Below, one piece after another: positions 26,221-36,599 of a stretch of 64,000 nucleotides of DNA. The notes under the pieces are model-generated. The model did no database searches. It worked only from the letters and a program-made list of their open reading frames with translations, and had not been told where the DNA came from. The stretch is from the NCBI GenBank assembly GCA_017163975.1, contig JAFFSR010000015.1, positions 998,501-1,062,500 of the forward strand, given 5' to 3'. Every line of letters begins with the position of its first letter. Position 1 is the stretch's first letter. A program made the translations under genes and the position numbers. The DNA is from Anastatus disparis. Its lineage: Eukaryota; Arthropoda; Insecta; Hymenoptera; Eupelmidae.

Positions 26221-26400
26221 GGTTTGATGATACAACCGCTTGGTGGCGTCGTTAATTTTCGATCTCGCAAACGGTAAGAAAGCTTCTAAGTTGATATATA
26301 AGGAAGTTAAAAATCCAAGATAATACGTAAATTGTAATGCAAGCGAAATTTATGTTAGATTTACTGCGTGTGCGATCACTGTATAAAGCATACTAATGTT
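26221..26400 (+). promoter_or_regulatory. Conserved promoter-like core, copy A
   Basis: ACCGCTTGGTGGCGTCGTTA near 26234, then GCAAACGGTAAGAA, 14 bases, TATATAAGG at 26295-26303, 25 bases, AAATTGTAATGCAAGCG from 26329, and TATAAAGCATACTAATGTT at the end. The same order and spacing recur at 48735, 52431 and, inverted, 28840. It is not part of any recognised protein gene. Confidence 0.6.
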
Positions 26401-26410
26401 AGTATGTTAA

Positions 26411-27968
26411 TAATTGTTATTCTTTACCATATAAATAAATGGAATCATATTCACCTGTCCTTTAATGAGTCATCAATTCATTGATGTTAATAAATAAATG
26501 TAAATCACTGAAAACAAATACTGTTGATTATAGACAGTATTTGTTCGATTAAAATATCTATAAATCGAATTAATTAAATATTTCTTTACTTTGAAGGAAT
26601 ATTTTATTTGAGATAACCGAATAATTAATCAATTTTTTGTTAAGACAATGAATTAATTTTATTAAATCTTAAAATTTTATTAAATTTAAAATATTCAATA
26701 AATTAAACTTTCATTTGAAAATATAAAATATTGAACTAATTTAATTTCAATATAGCATTAATATGATGAAATAATTAATTAGAAAAACAAATGGACATTT
26801 TAATTGATAATTTTTTTTATTAAAACAATGAATTAATTTTATTGAATCAATCTTCGCGACATTTAATAAGTCAAATATTTAATTGAAAATACAAAATATT
26901 ATTTGATTTAATTTCAATATGTATATTAATGTAATGAAATAATCAATTAGAAAAACAAATGGGCATTTTAATTGATAAAATTTTTTATAAAAACAATGAA
27001 TTAGTTTTATTGAATCAATCTTCGCGATATTTAGTAAGTCAAATATTCATTTGAAAATACAAAATATTATTTTTAACCAATATTTGTGATGTTTAGTAGA
27101 ATCAAATATTTATTTAAAAAAATGAAATATTTATTTGACTCAATTAAAATATTTGTATTAATGTAACAAAATATTTTATGTGCCGCCCGCACCTAAGGGA
27201 TTTCATTGATTCAATTAAGCCTTACTTAATCCAACTAAATTTTTTTCTCAGTGTATTTGGTTTAATAAATATTTCATTGAGATAATCAAATATATTATTG
27301 AACATTAAAGTAATTTTATGGAAATGTTAATATAATATTTAATTGAATCAATGAAATATATTCTTGTTTCAATAATAACTTGATAGAAATAATAGGATAA
27401 ATATATTTGGTTTAAGAGTCAGCCGTATACCGACACAGTTACCTGTTTTACCGAATCTATTTAAAATTTATTTTTTATAAAAACTAATAGCTTCAGGCAA
27501 AAATAAAGAGATGGTTTCGATTCGTGTAATAGAAAGCAATATTTTCTCTGATAAGAATAATTTAATTCCACCGCTTTATTTTCAAGAAAAGTTGGAATAA
27601 CTTGAAAATCCCATTATTTGACACTAATTTCTAATTTTTTAAGTTATTCCAACTTTTCTTAAAAACGAAGCAATAAAATTAATTTATACTAATTAAAGAA
27701 AATATTACATTTTATTAAACACATCGAAACCATCTCTTTATTTTTGCCTCTTGTTGCTAATTTTGGGAAAAAAGTCAATTTTTTAATTAGAAAAGGACAG
27801 AGTTACAGCGGCCTCTTAATAAATATTTCATTAAGATAATCAAATATATTATTAAACATTAAAGTAATTCAATAGAAGTGTTAATACAATATTTAATTAA
27901 ATCAGTGACATATATTCTTGATTCAATAACAATTTGATAGAAATGATAAAATAAATATATTTGGTTTA
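26411..27968. repeat. Right arm of the ~8.2 kb inverted repeat
   Basis: Reverse complement of 19738-21292, including the MITE in the same place and the CACTGAGAAAA word (as TTTTTCTCAGTG ending at 27253). The near-identity of arms carrying the same insertion shows that the inverted duplication came after the MITE, or that gene conversion keeps the arms alike. Confidence 0.9.
27412..27819 (-). mobile_element. TTAA-flanked palindromic MITE (right-arm copy)
   Basis: Inverted duplicate of 19882-20288: TTAA at 27412-27415 and 27816-27819, with ends GAGTCAGCCGTATACC and ...GTTACAGCGGCCTC. It has at least one length difference in an A/T run from the left-arm copy. Confidence 0.85.
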
Positions 27969-28096
27969 ATAAATATTTCTTTAAAAAAATTTAATATCTA
28001 ATTTTACGTTGCACCTTTCTTGACTTTAAAAAAATAATTTATTGGTTTTCTTTTTGTAAATTCATTGAAATCGGATTTATTGATTTTAAGGAACCT

Positions 28097-28768
28097 CCCA
28101 TACAGCATGAAAGGACTTTGAAAGGATTCTGAAAGGATTCATAAAAGGACTACAATCTTTCAGAAATATTTCACTGAAAGGATTCTGAAATAATTCTATG
28201 TCCGAGGTATTATTCTTTTAAAAATAATACATAAAAATATTTCATAAAGAATTCACAAGTCATTTCAAAATCCTTTCAATGGAAGAATTCTGTAAGGATC
28301 CATGAATTCTTTTGGTAATCATTCGTAAATCTTTTCATACAACTTCCATTGAAAGGATTCTGTAAGAATAATATGAAATATTTATAAAATATTTCATTGT
28401 ATTATTTCTAAAAGGAATATACCTCGGACATAGAATTATTACAGAATCCTTTCAATGAAAGAATTCTGTAAGGATCCATGAATTCTTTTGGTAATAATTC
28501 GTAAATCTTTTCATACATCTTCCATTGAAAGGATTCTGTAAGAATAATATGAAATATTTTTAAAATATTTCATTGTATTATTTCTAAAAGGAATATACCT
28601 TGGACATAGAATTATTACAGAATCCTTTCAATGAAAGAATTCTGTAAGGATCCGTGAATTCTTTTAGTAATAATGCATTAATCTTTTCATCTATCTTTAG
28701 TTGAAAGACGTGTAAAGTTCTAGAAATTTTATTCTTTCCTGTATTATTTAAGAATCAATTTAGAATCA

Positions 28769-28819
<51 letters not shown>

Positions 28820-30153
28820 ACGGATATATGATGATATAATTATTCATAGGATTACGAATAGTTTTACAGCGGTTAAAATCAAAGTTATCATAACACAGAC
28901 ATCGCACGCATAACAATTTATAGTTTCCATTTAAGATTCTTATTTTCCTTATATATGAAACGGGAAGCACTCTTACCGCTTGCGAGAGTAAGAGATACCG
29001 CCATCAAGCGGATAAATTATAAACTAATCCCGAAAATATTTCTAAATGATTCTGTTATCTTTCACGTTTTCTTTCATAAAGTCCTTTCAAAGTCCTTTCA
29101 GTAAGGATTCATGTAATAACTTTTATTCTCATCATAAGTTATTTCATGAAATATTTCAAAAAGATTTCAAAATTATTTCATGTAAGATTTCTTGAGACTT
29201 TACCAAAATATTGCATGAATTATTTCATGAAAGCTTTTTGAATGAATCTTGAAATGATTCGGTGAAAGAATACCTTAGATCATTCCGAAAATCTTTCTAA
29301 ATTATTTTCTGATTTTAATCGTTGGAAGATTTCTGAGTTCTTTCTTGTTTTCTTTCAAGAAGTCTTTTCAAAGTCCTTTCAGTAAGGATTTATGTAATAA
29401 CTTTTATTCTCATCATAAGTTATTTCATAAAATATTTCAAAAAGATTTCAAAATTATTTCATGTATGATTTCTTGAGACTTTACTAAAATATTACATAAA
29501 TTATTTCATGAAAGCTTTTTGAATAAATCTTGAAATGGTTCGGTGAAAGAATACCTTAGATCATTCTGAAAATCTTTCTAAATTATTTTCTGATTTTAAT
29601 CGTTGGAAGATTTCTGAGTTCTTTCTTATTTCCTTTCAAGAAGTCTTTTCAAAGTCCTTTCAGTAAGGATTTATGTAATAACTTTTATTCTCATCATAAG
29701 TTATTTCATGTAATATTTCAAAAAGATTTCAAAATTATTTCATGTATGATTTCTTGAGACTTTACCAAAATATTACATGAATTATTTCATAAAAGCTTTT
29801 TGGAAGAATCTTAAAATTATTCGGTGAAAAAATAACTTAGATTATTCCAAAAATCTTTCTAAATTATTTTATAAATTGAATCGTTGGAAGATTTCTGAGT
29901 TTTTTCTTGTTTCCTTTCAAAAAGTCTTTTCAAAGTCCTTTCAGTAAGGAATCGTGTAATATTTCATGTCTTAACTTTCGTTTCCTTTTTGGCAATATTT
30001 TTGTAAAGACTTTGTAATCTTCCTGTGTATTATTTCATAAATTCTTTTCAAAAGAATATAGTTATCTTTTTAAGTTCTTTTTAAATGCTTTCAACGTATT
30101 ATTACTTGGAATATTTCATGAAATTATTTCAAAATTCTTTCATGCTGTGTGGG
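28097..30153. mobile_element. TIR element with satellite arms around a core (element B)
   Basis: Ends are CCCATACAGCATGAAAG and CTTTCATGCTGTGTGGG. The left arm consists of ~178-base repeats rich in GAAAGGATTCTG, the right arm of four 281-base repeats (landmark CAGTAAGG at 29099, 29380, 29661, 29942). Between them lie an (AC)n run at 28771-28812 and the promoter-like core. The uninterrupted paralog at about 24490-24518 shows that the whole piece inserted as a unit. The target duplication is unclear (at most CT). Confidence 0.85.
28840..29015 (-). promoter_or_regulatory. Conserved promoter-like core, copy B
   Basis: On the minus strand: CCGCTTGATGGCG, GCAAGCGGTAAGAG, 14 bases, TATATAAGG (plus-strand CCTTATATA at 28947-28955), 27 bases, AAATTGTTATGCGTGCG. 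It lies at the junction of the two satellite arms of element B. Spacing equals that of the other copies although the surrounding satellites are unrelated. A 71-codon minus-strand frame across it is not conserved in the others. Confidence 0.6.
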
Positions 30154-30749
30154 CTTTTTCTTTCAATCAATTGTAATTTTTATTGAAATGCTGATCAAAT
30201 TTTATGTGTTATATACAACAAAATATTTTTTTTTATACAATCACATATATTATTAATTAAATGACAATGTTATTAACTTAGTGAAGCATTTATTTACAAT
30301 ATAAGCTTCTTTAACTTAATCGGATGACCGTTAATTCAAGCAAATATTATATTGATGATTGACTAATATTTTTTTATTGTTATAAAAGATTTTGTAAATT
30401 TAACAAACGATTTACTAAAATAAATATTTAATTACTGAAACAAAATATATAGATAATTTACAAACATATTCTATTGTTACAAATAAATATTTTATAAAAT
30501 TTTATCAGCTGCCTTAATGAAATTGATTTGATTAAATCAATCAAATAATTCAACTGAAACAATAAATTTTTCTTTATTTTAAAAAAATATTTATTTTTTT
30601 TAACTTAGGTATAAATTTTTTTTATCCCAACTAAATATTTCAGTGATTTAATAACCTTGCATATTACTTCAATCAAAATTAATTTTTATCAACAAAATAT
30701 TTAATAACTGAATTTATTTCATTGACTCAACTAAATTTTTTTCTCAGTG

Positions 30750-31675
30750 GAACGTGCAGACTGGGGGGAGTATAGGAAATCTCTCTCTCTCTCTTTCTTC
30801 ATAGAAAAAAAAGGGGGAAGTTATACGTAAGGAAATAAGAAATAAGAAAATCTGTGCAAAGACGCGAATATAAGTACAAAAAAAATATTAGAAAAGGGTA
30901 AAACTGTTAATAGCGAAGAAAAAACAGAGTAAGAAGAAAATAAAAGTGCAAAAGGAAAAAAGTGATTCGATTGTGCGGGTAAAGTAAAGCGGTTAGCGAG
31001 AAACGCGTAGAAAAGTCGAGACGCGACGGTTATTTTAAGGTTAAATAGAGGTGATTCGTGGGTGAGTCGCGTGTGCGCGTGGGGGACTAAAATTTTCGTA
31101 AGTATAACGAACAAAGAGTTAAAAGTATGATTGCTGGCATGTTATGGGCCGATGTATGACCTTGTGAGATACATTCTAACCCATACATTTGTGTAGCTCT
31201 TAGGTGTTCTCAAGGGGTCATGCGGAGGTCGTGCATGCCGGCAAAGACGCGAAAAGTAAATAAGAATTGTATTGCCCGCGCACATGGGACGAATTAACGA
31301 CGATTTTAAAATTGTAAATAGTTTTCTGTGATTTTATTTGTGTTGTATTTTGCGTAGGCCTTTTACACCTATCGCAATCAACCTTGGTCGATAATTTTAA
31401 ACAATTGTTTATTTACGTATTTAAACATTGTGTTTCGTGATTATTTATTTTAACGGTCGTGTAACGTTTATTAATTGTTTATTTATTTATTTATTTTAAA
31501 TGTTTGTATTACCGTGAACATTTATTGATCGTTCGTGTAAGCTATTTATTTATTTTAATGTCTTATTAATTTAATTATTTATTTATTGCGTGTTGTATTC
31601 ATTGAATCTAGTCAACGTAAGACTGAGTAATATCGATCAAGGTCGGTTAAAATTTATAGCGAGGATTGTTTTGTA
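30750..31675 (+). other. Putative 5' region of Gypsy-1
   Basis: Starts with a purine run (CTGGGGGGAGTATAGG) and a CTCTCT stretch, then AT-rich sequence with TATTTATTTAT runs. No repeat of it was found at the 3' side, so an LTR cannot be claimed. The minus-strand frame at 30821-31114 has no recognisable domain. Confidence 0.4.
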
Positions 31676-33313
31676 TTGTATAAAACCTCGAATCACAAAA
31701 CGGCTACCGAGAATACGCTACAGAACGTAAATGGCGGAACTGACGACGCCGTAGCTAGTATATATAATAGCACACCTAATAATAGAGAACGAGACGCGTT
31801 CAGAAATCAGGTAGATAAAAACAGAGCTCTTGCGAATCAAGAGACAATGAATAGTAGTAGTATACTAGGAGCGAGCGGTACGAGAAAAGTAGAAGATTAT
31901 TATAAAAAACAGTTATTGGAAATAAAGAAACATTATGAAACGAATATATTTTAATAAAAAGAATAGAAATGCTCGAGTTAGACCGAAATGAACCGGGAGA
32001 AAGGTTAGAAGCACACGATGTACATAACAACGAGCAAATACCGACGCACGCAAATAAAGAGAATACTGACGACGCGCAAAATAATTTTAGGTTAGGTGGA
32101 CAACGCGCTAACATAGTAGTACCCAGTAACCTCATACAAAACCGTCAAATTAATTTTCCCTTCTGGAAGCATAATCCGGAAACGTGGTTTGACTTATTTG
32201 AAGCCCAGGCTAAAATGCAAAATGTTACGGACGAGAGCGTAGCGTTCGTATTACTCATAAATAATTTAGATAGTGACGTAATTCGCGAAACATCGAATTT
32301 AGTAAAAACATTAAAGCCGGGAAATAGATATAACGGGTTGAAGAAATACCTCATGAAGACTTATGGACAGTCACAAGAAGAGAGGTTTAATAAATTATTC
32401 AGAAAATGTCGAGCGCACGGAGAAAAGCCATCGGAATATTTAAGAGAATTGCTCGACGTGGCAGACGATATAATAGAACGCGAGGTTATCTTAAGGGTAT
32501 GGAAATATAATCTTCCACCCAGCATTAAATCGCACCTGGTGGAAGAAATAAATTTAAGAAACGAAGGAATCGTGGTAAAAAACGTGGATGAAATATATAA
32601 GAATAAATGCGAAGAAGAGGTCGGTAAAATGGTTAGCATAGTAAATCATGGTAAAAAAGAAAATGATAGACCGTACACGGATAATGTAGGTATTAAGAGC
32701 AGGTCGAATATATCTGTCCTTTTCTGATCAAAGAATTGATTTTCTTACAAAAATTAATAATTTTAGCAAAAAATAAAGAGAAAGCCGCATCTTGTCTCAA
32801 AAAAAGCAATACTTTCATTGATAAGAAAGAATTGATTTCATCGTTTCGTTTTCAAGAAAACCTTGAAAAACTTGAAACATAGAGGTTAGGGTAAACAATT
32901 TGGTTTTTCTAGGTTTTCTTGAAAATGAAGCGATAAAATTAATTCTTTCTGATTAAAGAAAACTTTGTTTTTTTCGATACGAGATGCGGCTTTCTCTTAA
33001 TTTTTTGCTAAAGTTATTAGTTTTTGCAAAAAATGAATTCTTTGATTAGAAAAGGACGGAGATACGTGACCTCCTCTTAAAGCTCATATCAAAGCAGTTA
33101 TCAAGAAGACGCTCGGTAAAGTAGGGAACGAGTTTAGAGGTGGAGGACGCTCGCAAACCAACAATTGAAATAACAGTAAACGTTATTGTGTATACCATGC
33201 GAAATACGGAAAAAACGCGTATAAATGTTTAGAGCCCTGTGATTGGATTAATTACGAGAAGAGGCAGGAGTCCGTTCCACCTACTATTGATAGAAAAAGG
33301 CAAGGGTCTTAAT
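31676..33313 (+). pseudogene. Gypsy-1 gag, split by a MITE and frame changes
   Basis: An N-terminal piece (31676-31954) lies in a different phase from the main piece, which begins with ATG at 31969. The main piece contains FPFWKHNPETWFDLFEAQ (near 32155), a capsid motif of Gypsy gag proteins. The reading is cut at 32693 by the MITE and resumes in phase after 33080, then meets a stop near 33168. A last segment in another phase holds a zinc finger of the C-x2-H...C-x3-C kind (CVYH...CLEPC, 33187-33231). Gag packages the element RNA. Confidence 0.8.
32693..33080 (+). mobile_element. TTAA-flanked palindromic MITE in Gypsy-1 gag
   Basis: TTAA at both ends; ends GAGCAGGTCGAATATATCTG and ...GAGATACGTGACCTCCTC. 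The interior is a hairpin (GAGAAAGCCGCATCTTGTCT facing its complement). The gag reading continues in phase across the site when one TTAA and the insert are ignored, which confirms the boundaries. Same family as 19882, 27412 and 37715. Confidence 0.9.
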
Positions 33314-33428
33314 CACCCAACCGCTGAGTAGCAAGAAGCAATAGCGTTGGGAAAGAAAAGAACCAAATGCGAAGTGAAAGTAGAGATAGAGAACATTTAA
33401 ACTCTCGAACCGGCGGGTAGAGGGGGTA

Positions 33429-34256
33429 ACCTCGTCGGACACGGAAGGAATACGCCTCCACGTCATAGATAAATTAGTAAACGAAACCTTTTTGGTAGAT
33501 ACGGGTGCGGAAGTATCGTTAGTTCCGAAAGGAAGGAATAGTAAAAAGAAAGTAACGCGCGTTAAATTATACGCAGCAAATAATACGCAAATAAACACAT
33601 ATGGTGTAATATATAGGGAATTAGACTTCGGGTTTAAGAATAAGATCAAATGGACGTTCATTGTAGCAGACGTACCATATGCGATACTAGGTGGCGACGT
33701 CATTCAGCACTACCATTTACTCCCAGATCTGACCCGATGGGAGCTCGTGGATGCAAAAACGGGTGAGTCAGTCGCAGGCACGGCAAAGAAAGTAACGTAT
33801 GTGCAAGTGTCGTTAATAGACCTGAGGAATAGGTACGCACATATAATAAAAGAATTTCCATCGGTGCTTGGGCTTGAAAAGCCGAAAATTAAAAGAAAAA
33901 TAGATGTGTACCACCACATCACCACAGTGGGACCGCCAGTAGCGCAGAAACCGCGCAGATTGGCACATGATAAGCTGCAGGCGGCAAAGCAGGAGTTTAA
34001 GACGTGATGTAAGGAAGGCATTTGCCAACCTTCAAAAAGCCCTTGGGCTACACCTATCCATATGGTCCCCAAGAAAAATGGTGAGTGGAGAATCTGTGGC
34101 GACTATAGAAAGTTGAACACAGTCACGGTGCCAGATAAGTACCCAATTCCCAATCTCCAGGACTTCGCATATAATTTAGAAAAAAAAACTATTTTTTCCG
34201 CACTCGTTGCATCTTCATCAGACGAGGAGCACCAAGAACATCTTAAGTCGTTCTAG
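33429..34256 (+). pseudogene. Gypsy-1 protease and RT N-terminal part
   Basis: Aspartic protease with an intact LVDTGAEVSLV (near 33495) and the flap/ILGGDVI region. An in-phase TGA at 34005-34007 lies in the link to RT; the same phase then resumes with [19 protein letters not shown] (34062). After KTIFSA (near 34193) the reading jumps straight to [10 protein letters not shown], so the part of RT that holds the catalytic YxDD box is missing. It ends at TAG 34254-34256 after a one-base phase change. Confidence 0.85.
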
Positions 34257-35722
34257 AGAGGTTGGAGAAGTTTCACCTCAAACTGAACATAGATAAATGT
34301 CAGTTTGGAGTCGATCAACTTATCTTCTTGGGCCATCTCATCGACAGAAATGGATTCAAACCAGATCCATCTAAGGTCGAGGCGATACAAGCCTTTAAGA
34401 AGCCCCAGACAAAAGACGAGATACGTCGATTTCTGGGAATGGTAAACTTTTATAGAAAAAGCATACCAAGAGCCGCGGAGGTACAGAGACACCTAGTAGC
34501 TATGATAAAGGATATTAAGAAAAAGGATAAAAGACCCGTGGAATAGACCGAAGAAGCAGGACGAGCATTCAAGACAATAAAAGAAGAATTAGCGAATATT
34601 GCGTATCTTGCATTTCCGGCTAAAAATGCGGAGATTAGGTTAGATACGGATGCGTCAAATTTCGCGATAGGCGCAGCGTTAGAACAGAGAATAGGAAATA
34701 AGTGGAAGCCGCTGGCTTTCTTTTCGAAAAAATTTACCCCCGCACAATCGAATTACGGCACGTACGATCGTGAATTGATGGCTATTTACGAGGCTATCAA
34801 ATATTTTGGTTACTACTTGGAAGGTAGAGAGTTTACGGTATGCACAGACCATAAACCATTGGTGTATGCGCTAGGCAAAAGCTTAGATAGTTGCACAGCA
34901 CTGCAAGCAAGGAAGTTGACGTATATTGTAGAATATAACGTGAAAATATGCTATTTACCAGGAGAGAATAACGTGGTGGCTGATGCACTATCGAGAGTTG
35001 ATGACTTCCGATTTCCGACAGTATTCTCACTAGATGAGATAGCTAGACAACAAAGGGAAGATCAACATCTGCAGGACATAATAAGTAATCCGCAGCATCA
35101 ACTTAAGCTGGTAAAATTGCAATATGGTGTAGAAAACACACCATTTTATTGCGAAATAGCACAAGACTCCCTCAGGCCGTATATACCGGAGGCGCTGAGA
35201 GCAGTCATCTTTGAACTCTTCCACAGCAAAGCACATCCATCTGCTAGGTCAACTAGTAAGATGATAAGAAAGCAGTACGTATGGCCAAATATGAACAGAC
35301 AGATAACATCTTGGTGCAGAGCATGCATGGAGTGCCAACGATCGAAAGTTACTAGGGAAAACAAGTTTTTACCTATGAAGTTTAGCGAACCAAATGGGCG
35401 GTTCACCCACGTGCATGTCGACTTAGTTGGTCCGTTGCCGCCTAGCGAAGGTTACAGATATCTTGTGACCATGATAGACAGGTATACTACAAATGACAAA
35501 GAAATAGAAACCGGTAACAGGGTAGAGCACGAAACGATAGGTAGCGAAAAAGATAGGGGAAATAGTAAAAAGAGAGAGAGGTTTATACCCAACATTTTAA
35601 GGCGTAGAAAAATAGATAGCATAATGTTAAATAAAAAAAATAATTGTAAAAAGAATGAGAAGGGTATTAAGAAGGTTAGATTTTGTACAACAGTGTCTCA
35701 CTTGAAAGAGAAATGTGATTAA
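34257..35722 (+). pseudogene. Gypsy-1 RT end, RNase H and integrase N-terminus
   Basis: 34262-34546 is the RT thumb (FLGHLIDRNG, FLGMVNFYRK). A TAG near 34544 follows. RNase H starts with LDTDASNFAIGA (near 34637) and contains the FFSKK and TDHKPL blocks; the frame from 34775 runs into the integrase HHCC finger (HSKAHPS, CRACMECQRSK) and HVDLVGPLPPS with the first core aspartate (near 35419). After MIDRYT (near 35484) the integrase stops matching: the rest of the core is absent and a lysine-rich tail of about 75 residues follows to 35722. Confidence 0.8.
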
Positions 35723-35789
35723 TTTTAGGCAATATTGTAATGCGTTATATTAATAATGTTTGTTTTTTGTTATATATAGGTGAAGCTGA

Positions 35790-36056
35790 TTGGGCTCTCC
35801 TCTGATATTTGTATCGCTAAAGAGTACCGTCAGCCGAGCCAGAATATTTTTCTTGAAAGAAATGGCCAGAGGCCTATTATATAAAATCAATGAGACGCAT
35901 GATCTCACAAGGAAAGCTGAGTACAGATTAGCAGAGGTTTATCTGTATGAGTTCATAGATCCATATACACAGCAATGTATGGGTAAGATTAATGCTGCCA
36001 GCAGAGCCGGTGAGAAGAACGCGATGAAGAACGCACAAAAACACATATGTAAATAA
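35790..36056 (+). CDS. Unrecognised 88-codon ORF downstream of Gypsy-1 pol
   Basis: Starts with ATG shortly after an acceptor-like TATATAG (35779) and ends in TAA. The product is basic, with no membrane segment or cysteine pattern; residues such as LYKINETHDLTRKAEYRLAE suggest helical structure. It might be the end of an env or an accessory gene of Gypsy-1, a piece of another element, or chance. I do not recognise it. Confidence 0.3.
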   Translation: MGSPLIFVSLKSTVSRARIFFLKEMARGLLYKINETHDLTRKAEYRLAEVYLYEFIDPYTQQCMGKINAASRAGEKNAMKNAQKHICK

Positions 36057-36599
36057 TGTATGCTGATGTAAACGTAACTAGAACTACGTATGTATAAATA
36101 CAAATAGGTAAAAGTGTAGCATGAGTAATTGCTTAAGCGATAAGTATGAGTAGTTGTGTGAGTAATTACACAAATGTAAAATAACATAAGCACGCGAGTG
36201 TATGTGTAAAAATGATTGCATAATTTAATTGTGGAATGAATACAATCATATGAGCGCATGTGTGAGAATAAACGCATATAAATTGTAAAGTAAAAACAAG
36301 CATGTAAATGCATGTAGAAATGTAGGTATGGAATGACCGCATGTGTGAATTGTATGGGCGAAAATAATCACATATGAACAAATGTAATTGCGTGAGAGTG
36401 TGTGTGTATAAGTAGGTAAGCATGTAAATGTCACGCGCAACCTGCGGTGCGCAAGCAAGCGACTAAAAGCGTAAGCTATGTGTTACGCGAGAGCGAAGAG
36501 AGTCATCAGAGCGTTCTTGACTTCTCATAAGCTACCATCAACCTGCTCCTTTCTCGAATATCAACTCGACAGCGTAGCTTCTACAAGGCGTAGAGGCTA
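36057..36599. other. 3' flank of Gypsy-1, low complexity
   Basis: 36060-36430 is rich in GTATGTGTGAATAA-type words. 36430-36599 is GC-richer (GCGAGAGCGAAGAGAGTCATC, CTACAAGGCGTAGAGGCTAA-like words) and may be LTR remnant. Minus-strand frames here have no domains. Confidence 0.35.

Larger units (their letters stand above)
27888..30749. repeat. AT-rich block interrupted by the element at 28097
   Basis: Paralog of 24290-25096. The part 27888-28096 and the part 30154-30749 align to its two halves, with a 2.06 kb element between them. It ends at TTTTTTTCTCAGTG (30749), the same terminal word as the other members. Confidence 0.85.
30750..36599 (+). mobile_element. Decayed Gypsy element (Gypsy-1)
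   Basis: Gag, zinc finger, protease, RT, RNase H and integrase pieces follow in Gypsy order on the plus strand. A MITE is inserted in gag, and parts of RT and integrase are missing. The limits are approximate: sequence changes to satellite at about 36600, and an AT-rich block ends at 30749. No matching LTR pair was recognised. Confidence 0.8.
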
